From Yamagishiella unicocca (lineage: Eukaryota > Chlorophyta > Chlorophyceae > Chlamydomonadales > Volvocaceae): 64,000 bases of DNA. Each line of letters begins with the position of its first letter. Position 1 is the first letter of the stretch. The DNA lies in contig BDSL01000028.1 of assembly GCA_003116995.1 (NCBI GenBank), positions 248,001 to 312,000 on the forward strand, read 5' to 3'. The notes beneath the pieces were generated by a model. That model worked only from the letters and a program-made list of their open reading frames with translations, did no database searches and was not told where the DNA came from. This document shows positions 35,165-47,800 of the stretch, piece after piece. The position numbers and the translations under genes were made by a program.

Positions 35165-36250
35165 ATGATACAGTGTCCGCAAGCCCGGGCGAGCCCGGGA
35201 CAAGGGGGGGCCTGCCATGTGGGGGGCCCACACCGAGACCTTACCGAACGGGAAGCCAGCGCTAGCAGCCAGCAGACGCCCCAAAAAGTACAGCGGAAGC
35301 CCCCAAGCAGTACACCCTGCCTCTCCCAAAAGGGTGAGGCCTGGACGAAAAAAAAGAACAATTTAGGAGGCCCAAGGCCCGTAGGGAAAGCTGACGGTCC
35401 CGACCGACGAGGTGCGGACTGAACCCCCTGGCGGCCTAGAGCACCACCCACACGAGATAAGAGTCCCACTCGAACGGCTGTCTAGCAAAGGGAACTGCAG
35501 CACTACGGGCAGCGCCGCCAAACCAAGGCCAACAAGAGGAGGAAAACACAAACGCGGGAGGACGGTGCCCACCAATACGGTCTCAGACAACAGGAACTGC
35601 TATGCGGAGCAAACGCACTGGAGAGAAAAACGTCAGCCCAGGGTCCAAGAGGCACCGGACAGGCGGTCAAGTGGCCCACGAAGAGCACCCGGCCAGAGCC
35701 GTTCAGGCCCTCCAGGGCAGCCAGGGTTCAGCCGGCACACCGCAAGCGACCACTAACCACACTGAGGAACGGGTGGGTTGCCCCGACGACACCCCACCCG
35801 GCCCGCGGCGCACCTAGCTATGCAAAACAAAACACCGCTGGCGCACGCGGAAGTTTTCAACAGCAATCAACTGCGTGGGAGGTGGGCTCCCCCAGGCGGG
35901 CAAGGCACCGCCGGCCGGCGTGAAACAGCCCGGCGCGTGGAGCGTCCGAGGTTGAGCGGCCAGGGCGACAACATCACAAGCACATACTGCTTATAGCGGG
36001 GGGGGGCTTGCGCCATCCACAGCCCCACACGGGCCAGCGGCCGGAGACCCTCGAGGGCAGCCACCGCCGGCCGACCACGCAGGCCACCCCTCAGCGCAAA
36101 TGCGAACGCCCGCTTGCACAACCCAGGGGCAGGCAGCACCGCAAGGTGCCCTCCAAGCACAGCGATCACCGCACGGCCAATGGAGCAGTGCCAGGAATGA
36201 TGCAGCTGAGGGGGCTCCCGTCCGTCGCTGGCCCCAGGATACTCTACGCC
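35165..36250 (+). repeat. Dispersed ~1-kb repeat, copy 2
   Basis: Homologous to 1340-2440 in the same orientation, with shared blocks such as AGCCAGCAGACGCCCCAAAA, CAAGTGGCCCACGAAGAGCA and ACCGCAAGGTGCCCT. Copies differ by several indels, including extra sequence near 35690-35755. Frames are Pro/Arg/Gly-rich and not conserved between the copies, so it is probably non-coding. Confidence 0.6.
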
Positions 36251-37795
36251 CGCAGGGATGCGCCATGAACATGCGTTGTGGTACGGCTGTTACGCCAAGT
36301 TTTCATGTCGAGAGGTATAATTATCTTGAGGACGTTCTTTGGCCCTATCATCCTGGCGGGGCCTGTCAGCGCTAAAAAAATCATTCATCGTCCGCGTCAA
36401 GTACGCTCGGGTTGTAATGCCCGGGGGTGCACAGTAGCCCACAGTTTAGCCCTGTTCATGACAGTTTTGCGCTTAGTACGGAAGATGGCAAGGCGTTGTT
36501 TTCGCCCAGGTTGAAGCCTTACACCCTGGGCCCTGCACGAGGATGCAATGAGCCCGCCGGTATGTGTTAAGCACTACGTGAGGGAACATGGCGCCTTTAC
36601 CGCCGGACACTTTGTGTTCAATGGCTTTCGGGATGCGTACTGCGTGCGTAGGCAGATGTTCGGCCCCTGATCCCAGGCGCCTCTGGGAGGCGCCCCCGCC
36701 CTGTTCCTTGCTGTACAGCCCAAGCAGTTTTGGCTTATGTACTCCAATAAATGATGTTAAACACCAAAATGGCGCAAGCTATCGTAATACGCTGTCCCTT
36801 GCCATACAGGAATGGTGTATTGATCAGATGGAGGGTTTCCCGGTAGTTAACCGGCTCAGCAATGTAAGAAAGATCTTGTATGCTAGAGTTCCACGATTGA
36901 TGCTCATTGCACTCGACTTCGCTATATCGTACAGTTGAGTTGAGCTATTTCGACACTTGCCAGCTGGAGTCCATGTACGGATAGCTCTTATCAGCTGCCT
37001 CTGAAACGCCTCAGGGTAGAATGGACGTGTCAAAAACTGTTAAAACTCTCGTTGCCAGTGCCACTAGTTAAAACGTTTATCTTCCAGGGCCGCAAGGCCT
37101 TACAGAAATTGCGTTGTAGATCCATCGTAATAATCCATATGCACTGATATAACTCAAGGTTTGGCAGTGACGGGACGCATCGCAATCTATGCCGTACAGT
37201 TATACTGAGGCTGTAGCCGGCAGATAAGGGCAGATACAACATAGCGGGACGCGACATACTTATAGGCGTATAGTTAAAGATGTCAACTAACCTCGTCTTT
37301 ATTATCTAGACTTCATAATAGATGAATAACGGTAGGCTAGCGTATACCGACATGTACATATAGCTGCACGATTCGGAACCGACTTCAGGCTTTGACCTGC
37401 ATGCCGCTTCATTCTTGTGTGACTCTGGATAATCTAGTTCCAAACTATGGCATAACATGGTCCTTTTTGTAGACTGCTAGGCTGCCCAACGTGCCGCTTT
37501 TTTCCTGTCGTGACAACCTATTACACTAAATATCTGAGGAGCTTTGCTTGCATCGAGGCACGTACTGAATCCCCTGCGCGCTCTACCTCACATGCGTCAA
37601 CTGAGTAAGTGATGCTGGCTACTGCAACAGCATGTGCTGGCACCTGTCGCTGAGAGCTTCGAACCGAACCGAATTTTGGCCAACTGCCCCTCGGCTGACT
37701 CGCTGCCTTTGGCCGCAGACATTACAAGTCAAGCTAGCATTTTGGAATATCGCTAGCCCGACTGTCTCCCGGGAACATCGCAAGGCGCTGCGGCC
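36251..37795. other. Upstream region of M11 gene 5
   Basis: No firm gene. A 40-codon frame at 36548-36670 is listed separately. The rest is AT-richer sequence without a recognised signal. Confidence 0.4.
36548..36670 (+). other. Small unrecognised ORF (40 aa)
   Basis: ATG to TGA, containing VKHYVREHGAFTAGHFVFNG. The residue mix (aromatic, charged, few prolines) looks more protein-like than the surrounding frames. I recognise no family. It could be an eroded transposon exon or chance. Confidence 0.2.
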
Positions 37796-40700
37796 ATGGC
37801 TACCTGTAAGCTGCTCGTACTGATAGCTGTGGGATTTGCGCTGACAACACCCATCACTGTTGTACACTCTTTGCCTCCCGAAGAAGGCGGGCCTGGCACG
37901 GTGAATGGTGAGTAATCGTGCCATGGGCGTAACCAGCATAGTCTCCAGTCCCATTGCCCTCGTGACATTAATGAATGAATTGTGCCATGAAAACAGGCAA
38001 TATAATGATGCTTTCATCGACTTTGGACGACAGAGAAGACGAGGTTAAATATTACTTGCACACCGATGACGACGAAATCTATCGTCTCTCCTTCTGTAGC
38101 AATCTTAACACCGAAGCCATCGTGCCCAACGTTCACGTTACCATTTCGTATGAAGAAATCGCCCTTGGCGTGATGTATTCGTGTCAAGCGCCCAAACATC
38201 ATCAGGAGCAGCAATCACGGCGGCTCCTGTTTGGGAACAGTGTCTCCACGCCGACTAGCCCAACCTTTCTTATCTATCTTGTAACGTTCTGCGGCTACGG
38301 ACAGCCCGCAGCCGCTACCAGCGAGGTATGTAAAGTTGCTGGCGCAGGACATGGGCTGTGGATGCGGGGCGCTTGATTCATGGCATGCCACGCCTTAACG
38401 TTGATTTCCCTCCGGTTTTGTCTAAGCAAAGACCTGCGTCACAAATGCAGACACACACACATGCGAATCGAACCCGCAGACACTGTGTAACTTGCCGTTT
38501 GAACCAAACCCTCGCAGATGGTGTACGACATGTTCACTGGGGATGGTATCGTTCTCGGGAGGTCTATGGCGGGCTATTACGACACATGCTCGTACGGCCA
38601 GGTCAAAGTCAAGCCATCGAATGTCAAGGCCTTGGGTCCCATTGAGATCCCTTGCTCGGGGTACCTGAACCTGCCCTTCACTTTCCTGTCGGGCAATAGC
38701 TTCGACACCCGCTCGTGCGAGAACGACAACCTGCTCAAGTGGCAGCATTATCTCGACACTGTCGCCGCTAAGCGGGGTGTTATTGCCTCCGACTACCAAC
38801 ACAAGGTCATCATATTTCCCAATGGCCTGGTGAAAACTTTAAAAGGTTTGTCTCGCTACTGGCGGCCATGGAACGTTGTGTGTGCGCTCCCATTGTACAC
38901 ACACTCGTGGTAACCGTCCCATGAGTAATGCAACAATACCTATTATAAAACCACGTTGTAAACAACCATGTCCTCGTACCGGTATACAACATTGCCTGGA
39001 TCTGCCTGGATGCAGGCTGTAACGGTTTTGCCGGCTCCGGTTCGGTCGGACCCTGGCTGAAGAAGTCAAGCGATGTCAACAACTTTGGCACCGGCCTAGT
39101 GTGGATAGCTGGCGAGAACTTTGGGAACGTGGAGGTCCTATTCCATGAAGTCGGTCACAACCTCTTCATGGCCCACGGAGACATCCCCAGCGGCTGCGAC
39201 CTGCGCGACCAGTGCGATAACACGTGCGTGATGGGAGCCAAGGGCGGCCAGGGCATCCGCTGCCCGAACGCACCCCACATGTGGCAGGTAAGCTCACAGC
39301 CCCAGTCACACGAACGTAGCTTATACGTAAGGGTGGAGCTGACAGTAACGTTCAAGACTGTTGTATTTCCTTTTACATACTAGATAGACAAAGCAAGGTA
39401 ACCGTGGTAACCCGATAACCCGACGGCTCCGAAAAGGCAAACCGCCCAGACTCCTCACAACTGAAAGCCCATGAGCAAGCACCAGAATCAACAGTGCCAA
39501 TGGTCTAACGATGTTCTCCTCTTGTCCCTGTCCAGCTTGGCTGGGGCCGGCCTTTCAAGGAGCTCAACGATGGAGACCTGGACTATGGGCTTAAACGAGC
39601 GGTTGTAGTACCCCCCCAGTTGAGCACCCCGAAGGGTTCCCTTGCGATTGCCTTCGATTCTATGCCAAGCGATCAACGGCTTTACATATCTGCTCGGATC
39701 AGCCGACCACCCTATGACTTGCCCTTTGGGAAGGCTCAAGATGGCAACCCCTTCATCGTCGTACACAGCTTTGCCGGCACGCCAACTGCTCCGTACCAGC
39801 GCACCCTTCTGCTCGGACAGACTCCTTGTAACAAGACGTTCACGCACGCAGACACCGGTCTCGTTGTAAGGTTTGACGACTGGAACGAAATTAGCGGGGC
39901 GAAAATCACTTTATGCCGCCGGGGCGGCAGCACTGAGGAAGTTTGTGGCGACGGCTTGGACGACGACTGCGACTTCCTGCCCGACGAGCTAGACCCGGAC
40001 TGCATCGGTCGCATGGTCGATGTTTCAGCGATCCTTGGCACTTCCACCGCTCCACCTCCATCTCCACGACCAACGCGAGCCAGCCCACCTGGGAGGCCTC
40101 CGCCATCACCGCCATTGTCACCTCCACCAAGTATACCCATGCCGCCGAGCTTTCCCCCAGACCGTCCGCCGAGGCCTCCACCACGTCCAGTGCGGCTTCG
40201 AAACACACCACCGTCGGTGGGAAGCCCTCTGCCGCCTAACCCGCTGCCACCCAGGAGCCCCCTGCCACCACCACCGCCTAATCCACGGCCGCCTAGGAGC
40301 CCCCCGCCACCTTCACCGCCTAATCCGCCACCACCTAGGAGCCCTTCACCACCGCCTAGCCCCCTGCCACCTCCGCCGCCTAATCCATCGCCGCCTAGGA
40401 GCCCCCCGCAACCTCCGCCGCCTAGTCCATCGCCGCCTAGCCCCCTGCCGCCTCCGCCACCGCGAAGCCCCCTGCCACCACAACCGCCACTTAGTCCGCC
40501 ACCCTCTCCCAGACCTCTGCCTCCGAGCCCTTTTCCTGGGCCACCGACATCACCATCCCCGCCGTCGCCAGTTACTCGTAACCGACCCCCAAGACGACCA
40601 CGATATCCACGCATGCCGCCGCCAGTCCCACGGCTTCCCCCGGGCATTCCGATGCCGCCTTCCCCGAGCCCTCCCCTGCCTCCGCCGAGTCCCTCACCAC

Positions 40701-41158
40701 CGTCACCGAGCCCTTCACCACTGCCACCGAGCCCTTCACCACCGCCACCGAGCCCTTCACCGCCGCCATCTCCATGCCCACCACCCTCTCCACGGCCGCC
40801 GCCAAGGCCCCCTCGACCGCCCCCAAAGCCACCTATCTCACCGCGGAGGCCTCTCCGCTTGGTCTCACCACCGCCATTCCAAAAACCATCACCACCTGCA
40901 CTGATGGACGTGTTCGTTGCAGTGTCGCGGCGACCGGTCAATAGTTCACCATCGCAGCCACCGCCGGGCCTTGCGGGCCCTGCTGAGCCGGGATCACCGT
41001 ACTGGCCACGCCCCACTTCATCATTGCAGCCATCACCTATCTCGCCAGGCCAACCGCCGCCGAGCTCACCAGGCCAACCGCCTCCAACGGAATCCCAACC
41101 AACACCCCAGCAATCTCAGGTTCGCAGGTTGCTGAGACGGAATCGTGCAAGAGTGTAA
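37796..41158 (+). CDS. Secreted M11 metalloprotease 5 with altered zinc motif
   Basis: Model: exons 37796-37907, 37997-38325, 38518-38845 (donor GTTTGT), 39016-39287, 39536-41158, 887 aa. The start opens a signal peptide (MATCKLLVLIAVGFALTTPI). The pro-region ends SRRLLFGN. The zinc site is HEVGHNLFMAHGD (~300-312): the three His and Glu are kept, but the Gly normally three residues after the second His is Phe. The Met-turn is CVMG, and the sequence before the exon 4 boundary reads RCPNAPHMWQ (Pro for Leu). The acidic-cysteine motif CGDGLDDDCD..DPDC is intact. The ~350-residue tail mixes SPPP, LPPPPPNP and SPSPPP blocks and ends in basic RRLLRRNRARV. It may have altered or reduced activity; the open frame and intact splice sites argue against a pseudogene. 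Confidence 0.86.
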
Positions 41159-42080
41159 GGCGGCTTTGCCCAGGATGCTGTGCTAGTAGCGGTTGCAGTT
41201 AAGCAGTATGGCGTAATGTGAGTCAGCGATTATTGATTGATTTATTATGTGTGTGTCATTATCCATGAACAAATGACTGACCTGACCACGTTCCATGGCC
41301 ATTGCTCGCTTGCATCGTACTGCAATTCACACGTGCATCCCAACCATCCTGTTTAGAGCTGATAATAAGGGTCTGATAGTGCCATTCTTAAGACGATTCA
41401 CGACAATTACCCGGAAAATGCGCTCATTATGGCTGGCCCAGGAGGGGTAACTCCCCATGTATTAGGGTTTATTGATCCCGGACGTTTCTCACTATACACT
41501 ACGGACGTTTCCCAATATTCATGACATAATCGCCTCAAGTGGCCTAGTGTTTCACGTGGGATGGTTCTCCCGCTTATTGTATAAATTGTCAGGTGGTCTG
41601 TCCTCGTTACAGGACCTGAGCGATGTATATTTTGTTTTTTTAGGGGGTGGATCCATTGTATCGTCGGATTTTGGTAGCTATGTAATACGATTGCCCAGGT
41701 TTGCCCCACCACCACCGTGCTCCCGTTGCTTGCGAATGAAGGTAGTACTGCCAGCTTAGCAGCCATCGGCCAACTAATTTTTAATTCCTCGCCCATGCCT
41801 TCCACTACAGCAGATGGAGTCCTTCACAAAGCGGTACAGAAATTATAAGGGGGGGCGGGGTCCGGCAGGGGGCAGGGCAAGGGAGGCAAGGGTAGGGCGG
41901 GGCAAGAGACTGTTCTTGGGGCCGTTCGGTGTTAGCCTGTCCCTGTCGTGCTGGCAATACGTATTATCATACTTTTGTTTGCAGGTTTTGGGTAGGGGTT
42001 TTGAAGCGCGAAAAGCCGCAGGAGCGGAGCGGCTGGGGACCAGCGTAACGACTTTGCTGAAGTTTCGGCTGTTCTTATCA
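41159..42080. other. Gene-free stretch between the two gene blocks
   Basis: No gene is recognised. The last ~200 bp are G-rich on the + strand and lead into the repeated kelch-gene 3' flank. Confidence 0.4.
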
Positions 42081-43120
42081 GAAGGAGGCGAACCAGGAGT
42101 GAAGCGAACCAAAGGTCCAGTGCTGGACTGGATGCAGGAAGCAAACGCGCAGTAACTAAAAATCAGTGTCGGGCAGCTTCGACAGCTGCCAGACACGGAT
42201 TCCTCGGCGGACAGACTTCCAAGTTGTAGTATTTGTTCAAGTAGTGCGTGCGCAGCAGGGTGACTCAATTGGACCTCACTCTCAAGAGGGATTGAAACCG
42301 CGTACGTATAAATTGGCCCACGGCAATGCACCAGACTGCTCTCAATTTCAGGCCCGCCCTTCTGTCCATTCATTACGCAAATCAAGTAGCACGGACATCA
42401 CCGGACCAACGGTCACAACGGTCATGCCGCTGAACAGCTGGCGCTCATCGTCGGTAGGTCTCGCAAGAGGGATCACATGGGCCCAAATAGATGTTCGTTG
42501 TTTAGAAAACGCAAAATTGCGCGGCCCCCAGCGGCTGCACAACGCATGAGAGGGACTTGCTTATTTGATGGCTTCCGTGGGTCGCTCGACCGCCAAAGCT
42601 GGTATGTACGTAGCAGCTGGGTTCTGGCGTAAAACCAAACGCCGGCCAATTATCAGCATGTGCAGCTTTGGCTCATGACTAGGAGTACTACGTGAGTACA
42701 TACAGCTAAAGTGCTGTCGCTACATACAATCGGTCGAAGGGCAGGCCACTGGGGACCCATACACCCATTCTCACCTACTGCTTCGTGTCCGATCCGGTGC
42801 CTGACTTCGGCCGTTCGGGCCGCGGGGGGAACCGTGGCAGCGGCGCCAGAGACGGCGGCCACGGGGCTGGTGACGACGGCAGCGGTGAAGGAGATGGCGG
42901 GCTCGGGGCTGGTGACGGCGGCAGCGGTGAAGGAGATGGCGGGCTCGGGGCTGGTGACGGCGGCAGCGGTGAAGGAGATGGCGGGCTCGGGGCTGGTGAC
43001 GGCGGCAGCAGCGGATCCACCGGAAGGAATTCATATCGTACGTACGGCACATGCATACGACTTATGTACCTTTATGCGGAATATTGATGTTGCCAGTCAT
43101 CCCACAAAGCAGGCATATGT
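42081..43120. repeat. Kelch-gene 3' region, truncated copy (unit I)
   Basis: 42081-42780 aligns with 54540-55210 (for example CAATTGGACCTCACTCTCAA, GGTCTCGCAAGAGGGATCAC, GCCGGCCAATTATCAGCATG). 42780-43012 is the proline-rich tail end, and 43012-43115 matches 56022-56130. The copy lacks all kelch exons. Confidence 0.8.
42775..43012 (-). pseudogene. Remnant of kelch-protein proline-rich tail
   Basis: On the - strand this reads four [14 protein letters not shown] repeats and ends [16 protein letters not shown], matching the end of the copy at 55389. No kelch blade, signal peptide or splice acceptor precedes it; the sequence joins directly to unrelated DNA at 43012. Confidence 0.75.
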
Positions 43121-43319
43121 AGTCTTTGTTGCCTACCTCCCGGTCGACGGTAGGCTAGCTGCTGGCTGCTGCTGGGCGTGTGGTCATGTCAGTCGTACGT
43201 GCCTGATAATGAGGCCAGCAGAGGCCACGCACGCATGGTAATTGAGCTGCTGTCGTACATGTGCTAAACGAGTAATAACATAATCATTACAACGGCTTTC
43301 GGCTATTCTCAGCAGGTAG

Positions 43320-44806
43320 TAAGGAGGCGAACCAGGGAATGGAGAACCTAAAGCGAACCAAGGGTCCAGTGCCCGCCATGCTGCTGGCGACATGATATGA
43401 CATGAGGTGATGATTTGACGCCGGATGATGTACGATGGACGGACGGACGAGGCCCCTGGAATGGCCATACAGACTTCGTATGACGGATGGATGACGGATT
43501 TCCCCCGACGGACATGCACAACCCAAATGATAAATCATCATGAACAAGGTAATAAGGCGCCCTACCTGCCGTGATGAGCGACACCCCTCCCTAATAACCG
43601 CGTTTGCTTGTTCCGCTTACTTCGCGCGGCAAGTAAGGCATATGTGCACAACCTCAGTAGCGGCAAATATATAATAGACGTATGCATGGTAAGACTCCCC
43701 TGGCCAGGCCTGCCGCTGTGCCGCCCGTCACGTACATCTCTGTATGTCGTCCTCACTCAATGCAGCATGCAGCTGCTGCAGATAGACAAGCCCGCCCCAA
43801 CGAACCCGCCAATCAAGACATACACCAACCCGCCGAACCACCGACCGAGCGATATCGCTCCTTTGGTCACATCTCGTCCAGGACCGCAGCAGTAGTCGTA
43901 ATGGCAAACCATATGCGCGCACACATCGCAAGCAATGACCGCTACCGCAAGCAAGCAAGCGAGTGAATGCTCAACGTTGACTGCAGCGCAGTTGTTGTAA
44001 CGGTTGTAACGCAGTGTTGGAAAGGTTGGAAATGGAGAGGTAGGACTGGAAGGAAGCAATGCAAACGCGCAGTAATTGGAAAATCATTACCAGTGTCCAG
44101 CTCTGACAGCAGTCAGACACGAATTCCTAGGACAGACGGACTTCAAAGCACTAGTAGTACTTGTTCAAGCAGTCTATGTGCAGCTAGCAGGATTGGACTC
44201 ACTTTCAAGCGGCAACGAATTGGCCCACGGCAATAATACACCAGCAGATAGATAGACTGCTCGCAGGCCTGTTTACCCAATACACCGATCAATTAACACG
44301 CGCCAACCGACCAACAGCATGTAGCCCTTCGTTCCAAGCCTTTTTAGCCGGCAGCAGATAAACCATATGTGCAGCCAGCGGCCACATAATGCATGAGATA
44401 GAGAGAGTTGCTTGATAGCTCCATCTCGTAGTTGGACGGCAGGAGCTAGTATTTAAGTAGGAGCTACTGGGTTCTGTCGTCCATCCAACCAAACGCCGGC
44501 CGAGTATCAGCATGTGCAGCTTTGGCGCGTAATCATCAAGAGCATGTACTACGTGCATGCGTACAGCAATAATGCTGTCACTCTAAACAATTGATTGGTC
44601 AATAATAATGGAAGGACGGACCTCTGGGGACAGCCATGCGTTCACATCGACGGAATACCGCCCCGGTCTTGTTGATCCCATTAACACAAGCATTCCGTCC
44701 ATGCCTAGCCACATCATACTTGGTTGCATTAACAGCAGGGCAGACCACCAGTGGCGGCACCAAGTCTAGGGTGGGATAGGCCACACGAGGTCGACAACAA
44801 GGCCGC
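43320..44806. repeat. 3' flank of the intact kelch gene (repeat unit II)
   Basis: Aligns in order with 54038-55330, for instance AAGCGAACCAAGGGTCCAGT (43352 and 54072), CCCCTGGCCA and the ATTGGCCCACGGCAA block, though more diverged than unit I is from unit III. It is probably 3' UTR and downstream flank; no gene is seen. Confidence 0.7.
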
Positions 44807-47800
44807 CTACAGCTTCTTGGTCGGCATCGGCGGTATGGGTGGCGGGGGGGACGGTGGCAGCGGCGCAGGCGACGGCGGCCGTGGTGCTGGTGGCGACCTA
44901 GGGGAAGGGGACGGCGGCAGCGACGCTGGGGATGGCGGCATTGGGGAAGGTGGTGGTGGCTGCAGTGAAGGAGATGGCGGCCTCGGGGCTGGTGACGGCG
45001 GCAGCGGTGAAGGAGATGGCGGCAGCGGTGAAGGAGATGGCGGCTTCGGGGCTGGTGACGGCGGCAGCGGTGAAGGAGATGGCGGGCTTGGGGCTGGTGA
45101 TGGCGGCAGCGGTGAAGGAGATGGCGGGCTCGGGGCTGGTGACGGCGGCAGCGGTGAAGGAGATGGCGGCTTCGGGGCTGGAGACGGTGGCAGAGGTGAA
45201 GGAGATGGTGGCAGCGGTGAAGGAGATGGCGGCTTCGGGGCTGGTGACGGCGGCAGCGGTGAAGGAGATGGCGGGCTTGGGGCTGGTGATGGCGGCAGCG
45301 GTGAAGGAGATGGCGGGCTTGGGGCTGGTGATGGCGGCAGCGCTGAAGGAGATGGCGGCTTCGGGGCTGGAGACGGTGGCAGCAGCGAAGGAGATGGCGG
45401 CTTGGGGGCTGGTGACGGCGGCAGCGGTGAAGGAGATGGCGGGCTTGGGGCTGGTGACGGCGGCAGCGGCGAAGGAGATGGCGGGCTCGGGGCTGGTGAC
45501 GGCGGCAACAGCGAAGGAGATGGCGGCTTCGGGGCTGGAGACGGTGGCAGTGGTGAAGGAGATGGCGGCTTGGGGGCTGGTGACGGCGGCAGCGGTGAAG
45601 GAGATGGCGGGCTCGGGGCTGGTGATGGTGGCAGCGGCGAAGGAGATGGCGGCTTCGGGGCTGGTGACGGCGGCAGTGGCGAAGGAGATGGCGGCTTCGG
45701 GGCTGGTGACGGCGGCAACAGCAAAGGAGATGGCGGCTTCGGGGCTGGTGATGGCGGCAACGGCGAAGAAGATGGCGGCTTCGGGGCTGGAGACGGTGGC
45801 AGTGGTGAAGGAGATGGCGGCTTCGGGGCTGGAGACGGTGGCAGCGGTGAAGGAGATGGCGGCTTCGGCGCTGGTGATGGTGGCGGCGGCGAAGGAGATG
45901 GCGGCTTCGGAGCTGGTGACGGCGGCAAAGGTGAAGGAGGTTGCGGCTTTGGGGCTGGAGACGGCGGCAGCACGGCAGAAGATGGCGGCTTCGGAGCTGG
46001 TGATGGTGGAGGGCTGGACACCGTCGACTCCTTGCGCGTACTTGTAGGGGACGGCGGGACGGGGCTGGGCGGCGGCAACGTGACGACCGGCAGCACTGAC
46101 GACACGCTCATGTACTGACAGATCGGGGACTCGCTGAAGCCCTGTTGCTCGCCGCCACCGCAGACGTACACCACGGGTGCGGCGCCACCACCGGGCGGCG
46201 CCGGGCCGACCACCGGGTAGCTGCCATGGCGGGGCACCGCCATGCCGGGCGGGAGGCGCTCCCAGCTGTCGGTCCCTGGGTTGTACCTGCAGTCGTACGG
46301 AAGGTACAAAGCAGGGTATCATTCAGGATGCGCTGGTAATAAACAGTGGGCCTGCAGGTGGGGCCGTGCCACTAGAAACACCGGTTGCGCTCAGACGTAC
46401 GATGGTCGGCAGGAGCCAACCATCAACGATGCGCAGCAGAGCAGTCATAGCGGCATAACGTAACGAGTACGGTTATTTTCATCCCGTCGGCCCGTACGGC
46501 CCGTACGGCATGTAATGTTATCTAATTTGATCTAATCTAATCTAATCTGTCGGCACGTAGGTGTACGACTTGTACGACTTGTACGGACTTGTACGGACTT
46601 GCCTGTCGACCCGGTTGTATGTCCCAAGAGCGGTGAGTCCGACCTTGTTGTTGGGACATGACCTCTTGTTCTCACACCTGCGAGGTCAGCTATCGAGTCA
46701 GCCGTCAACTAGACTACGGACGATGAAGACTGCTGGTAAACTGCAATCGTTGGAGGGGCTGCGGATAGAACTTGACTGCTGTGAGTTGACTGTGATGATT
46801 TCATCTCATCTTGCCGACCCTGGGCGGCCGTAAGTTATGCGCCAACGGCGCAAACCGGCGCAAACCGCCTACCCACCTGAGCTCTCCGCCAATGACGTAC
46901 AAAGAGCCCGCCAGGACAGCAGCACCGCCCATGCCGCCCCGACCCACGGGCATGCGCTTGGGGCCGCCTGGTTGTGTATTCGACACCCACGTCTGCGCCA
47001 AGACAATTACCACCGGCGATTCAACAATGAGAAACATGGTGAACACCTACATACACACACGTCTTCCTGCTCATCTTTCAGGGTCAAGCGAAGCACCCGA
47101 TAGCTCTATCTTACGGTCTGGGGCCCACTGTAACAGTTACTACAAACAAAACGCCAGACCTAAATCGGTTGTGCAGCAGGTGGTCAGGCCATGCTCACGT
47201 ACATTGGTGGCTGGGTTGTAGATTTGGGTGTACGACACAGGGTTGCGGGCGCTGTTGCCCCAGCTGTTGCGGCCGCCAAGGACGAAGATGCGTGTGCCGT
47301 CGCTGCCCATGCTGGCGTGATGCACGGCTCGCGGCATGGGGGCGATGGAGGCCCACTTGCCCGTATCCACGTTGTAGCGACTGTACGGTTGTACGACGTA
47401 ACACAGCAGGATATGGACATCGTTTATCTCATCAGCCATGGAGGAACCGGGGAACGAGCAAGCAACAATTCTCTATGTATCGCTCACTATGAGTGATCGG
47501 CGATGCGCTCGATGGCTCGCTCGTCGCTTTAGCCTCTTGGAACCCGTTTTAAGAACCGACAAGGAAGCGTAGTTTTAACGGCGCCGCCGCACCCGTGGTG
47601 CGATGTATGGCGGTATTATGGCGGTATTTAAATCGATTATACGTCCGTACACTCACGCGCAAGCGTTCAAGGGTCGACCGTTCCGCTGGTTGCCGTCCTC
47701 GATGCCGCCGCAGTAGTAGACGAAGCGGCCGAGCGCAGCGGCGGAGCCAGCAGCGCTCACGACGGGTGGTGACGCGCCCTTCCTCCAACGGTCCGCAATG

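Noticed and set aside
41814..42155. 113-codon + strand frame
   Set aside because: It overlaps the repeated kelch 3' flank (GGAGGCGAACCAGG...AAGCGAACC), which is not in the same open frame at 43320 or 54040.
44751..46118. 455-codon glycine-rich frame on the + strand ([11 protein letters not shown] repeats)
   Set aside because: It is the reverse complement of the [14 protein letters not shown] tail of the kelch gene. The - strand frame is supported by upstream kelch exons with matching splice phases, whereas the + frame has no signal peptide or domain.
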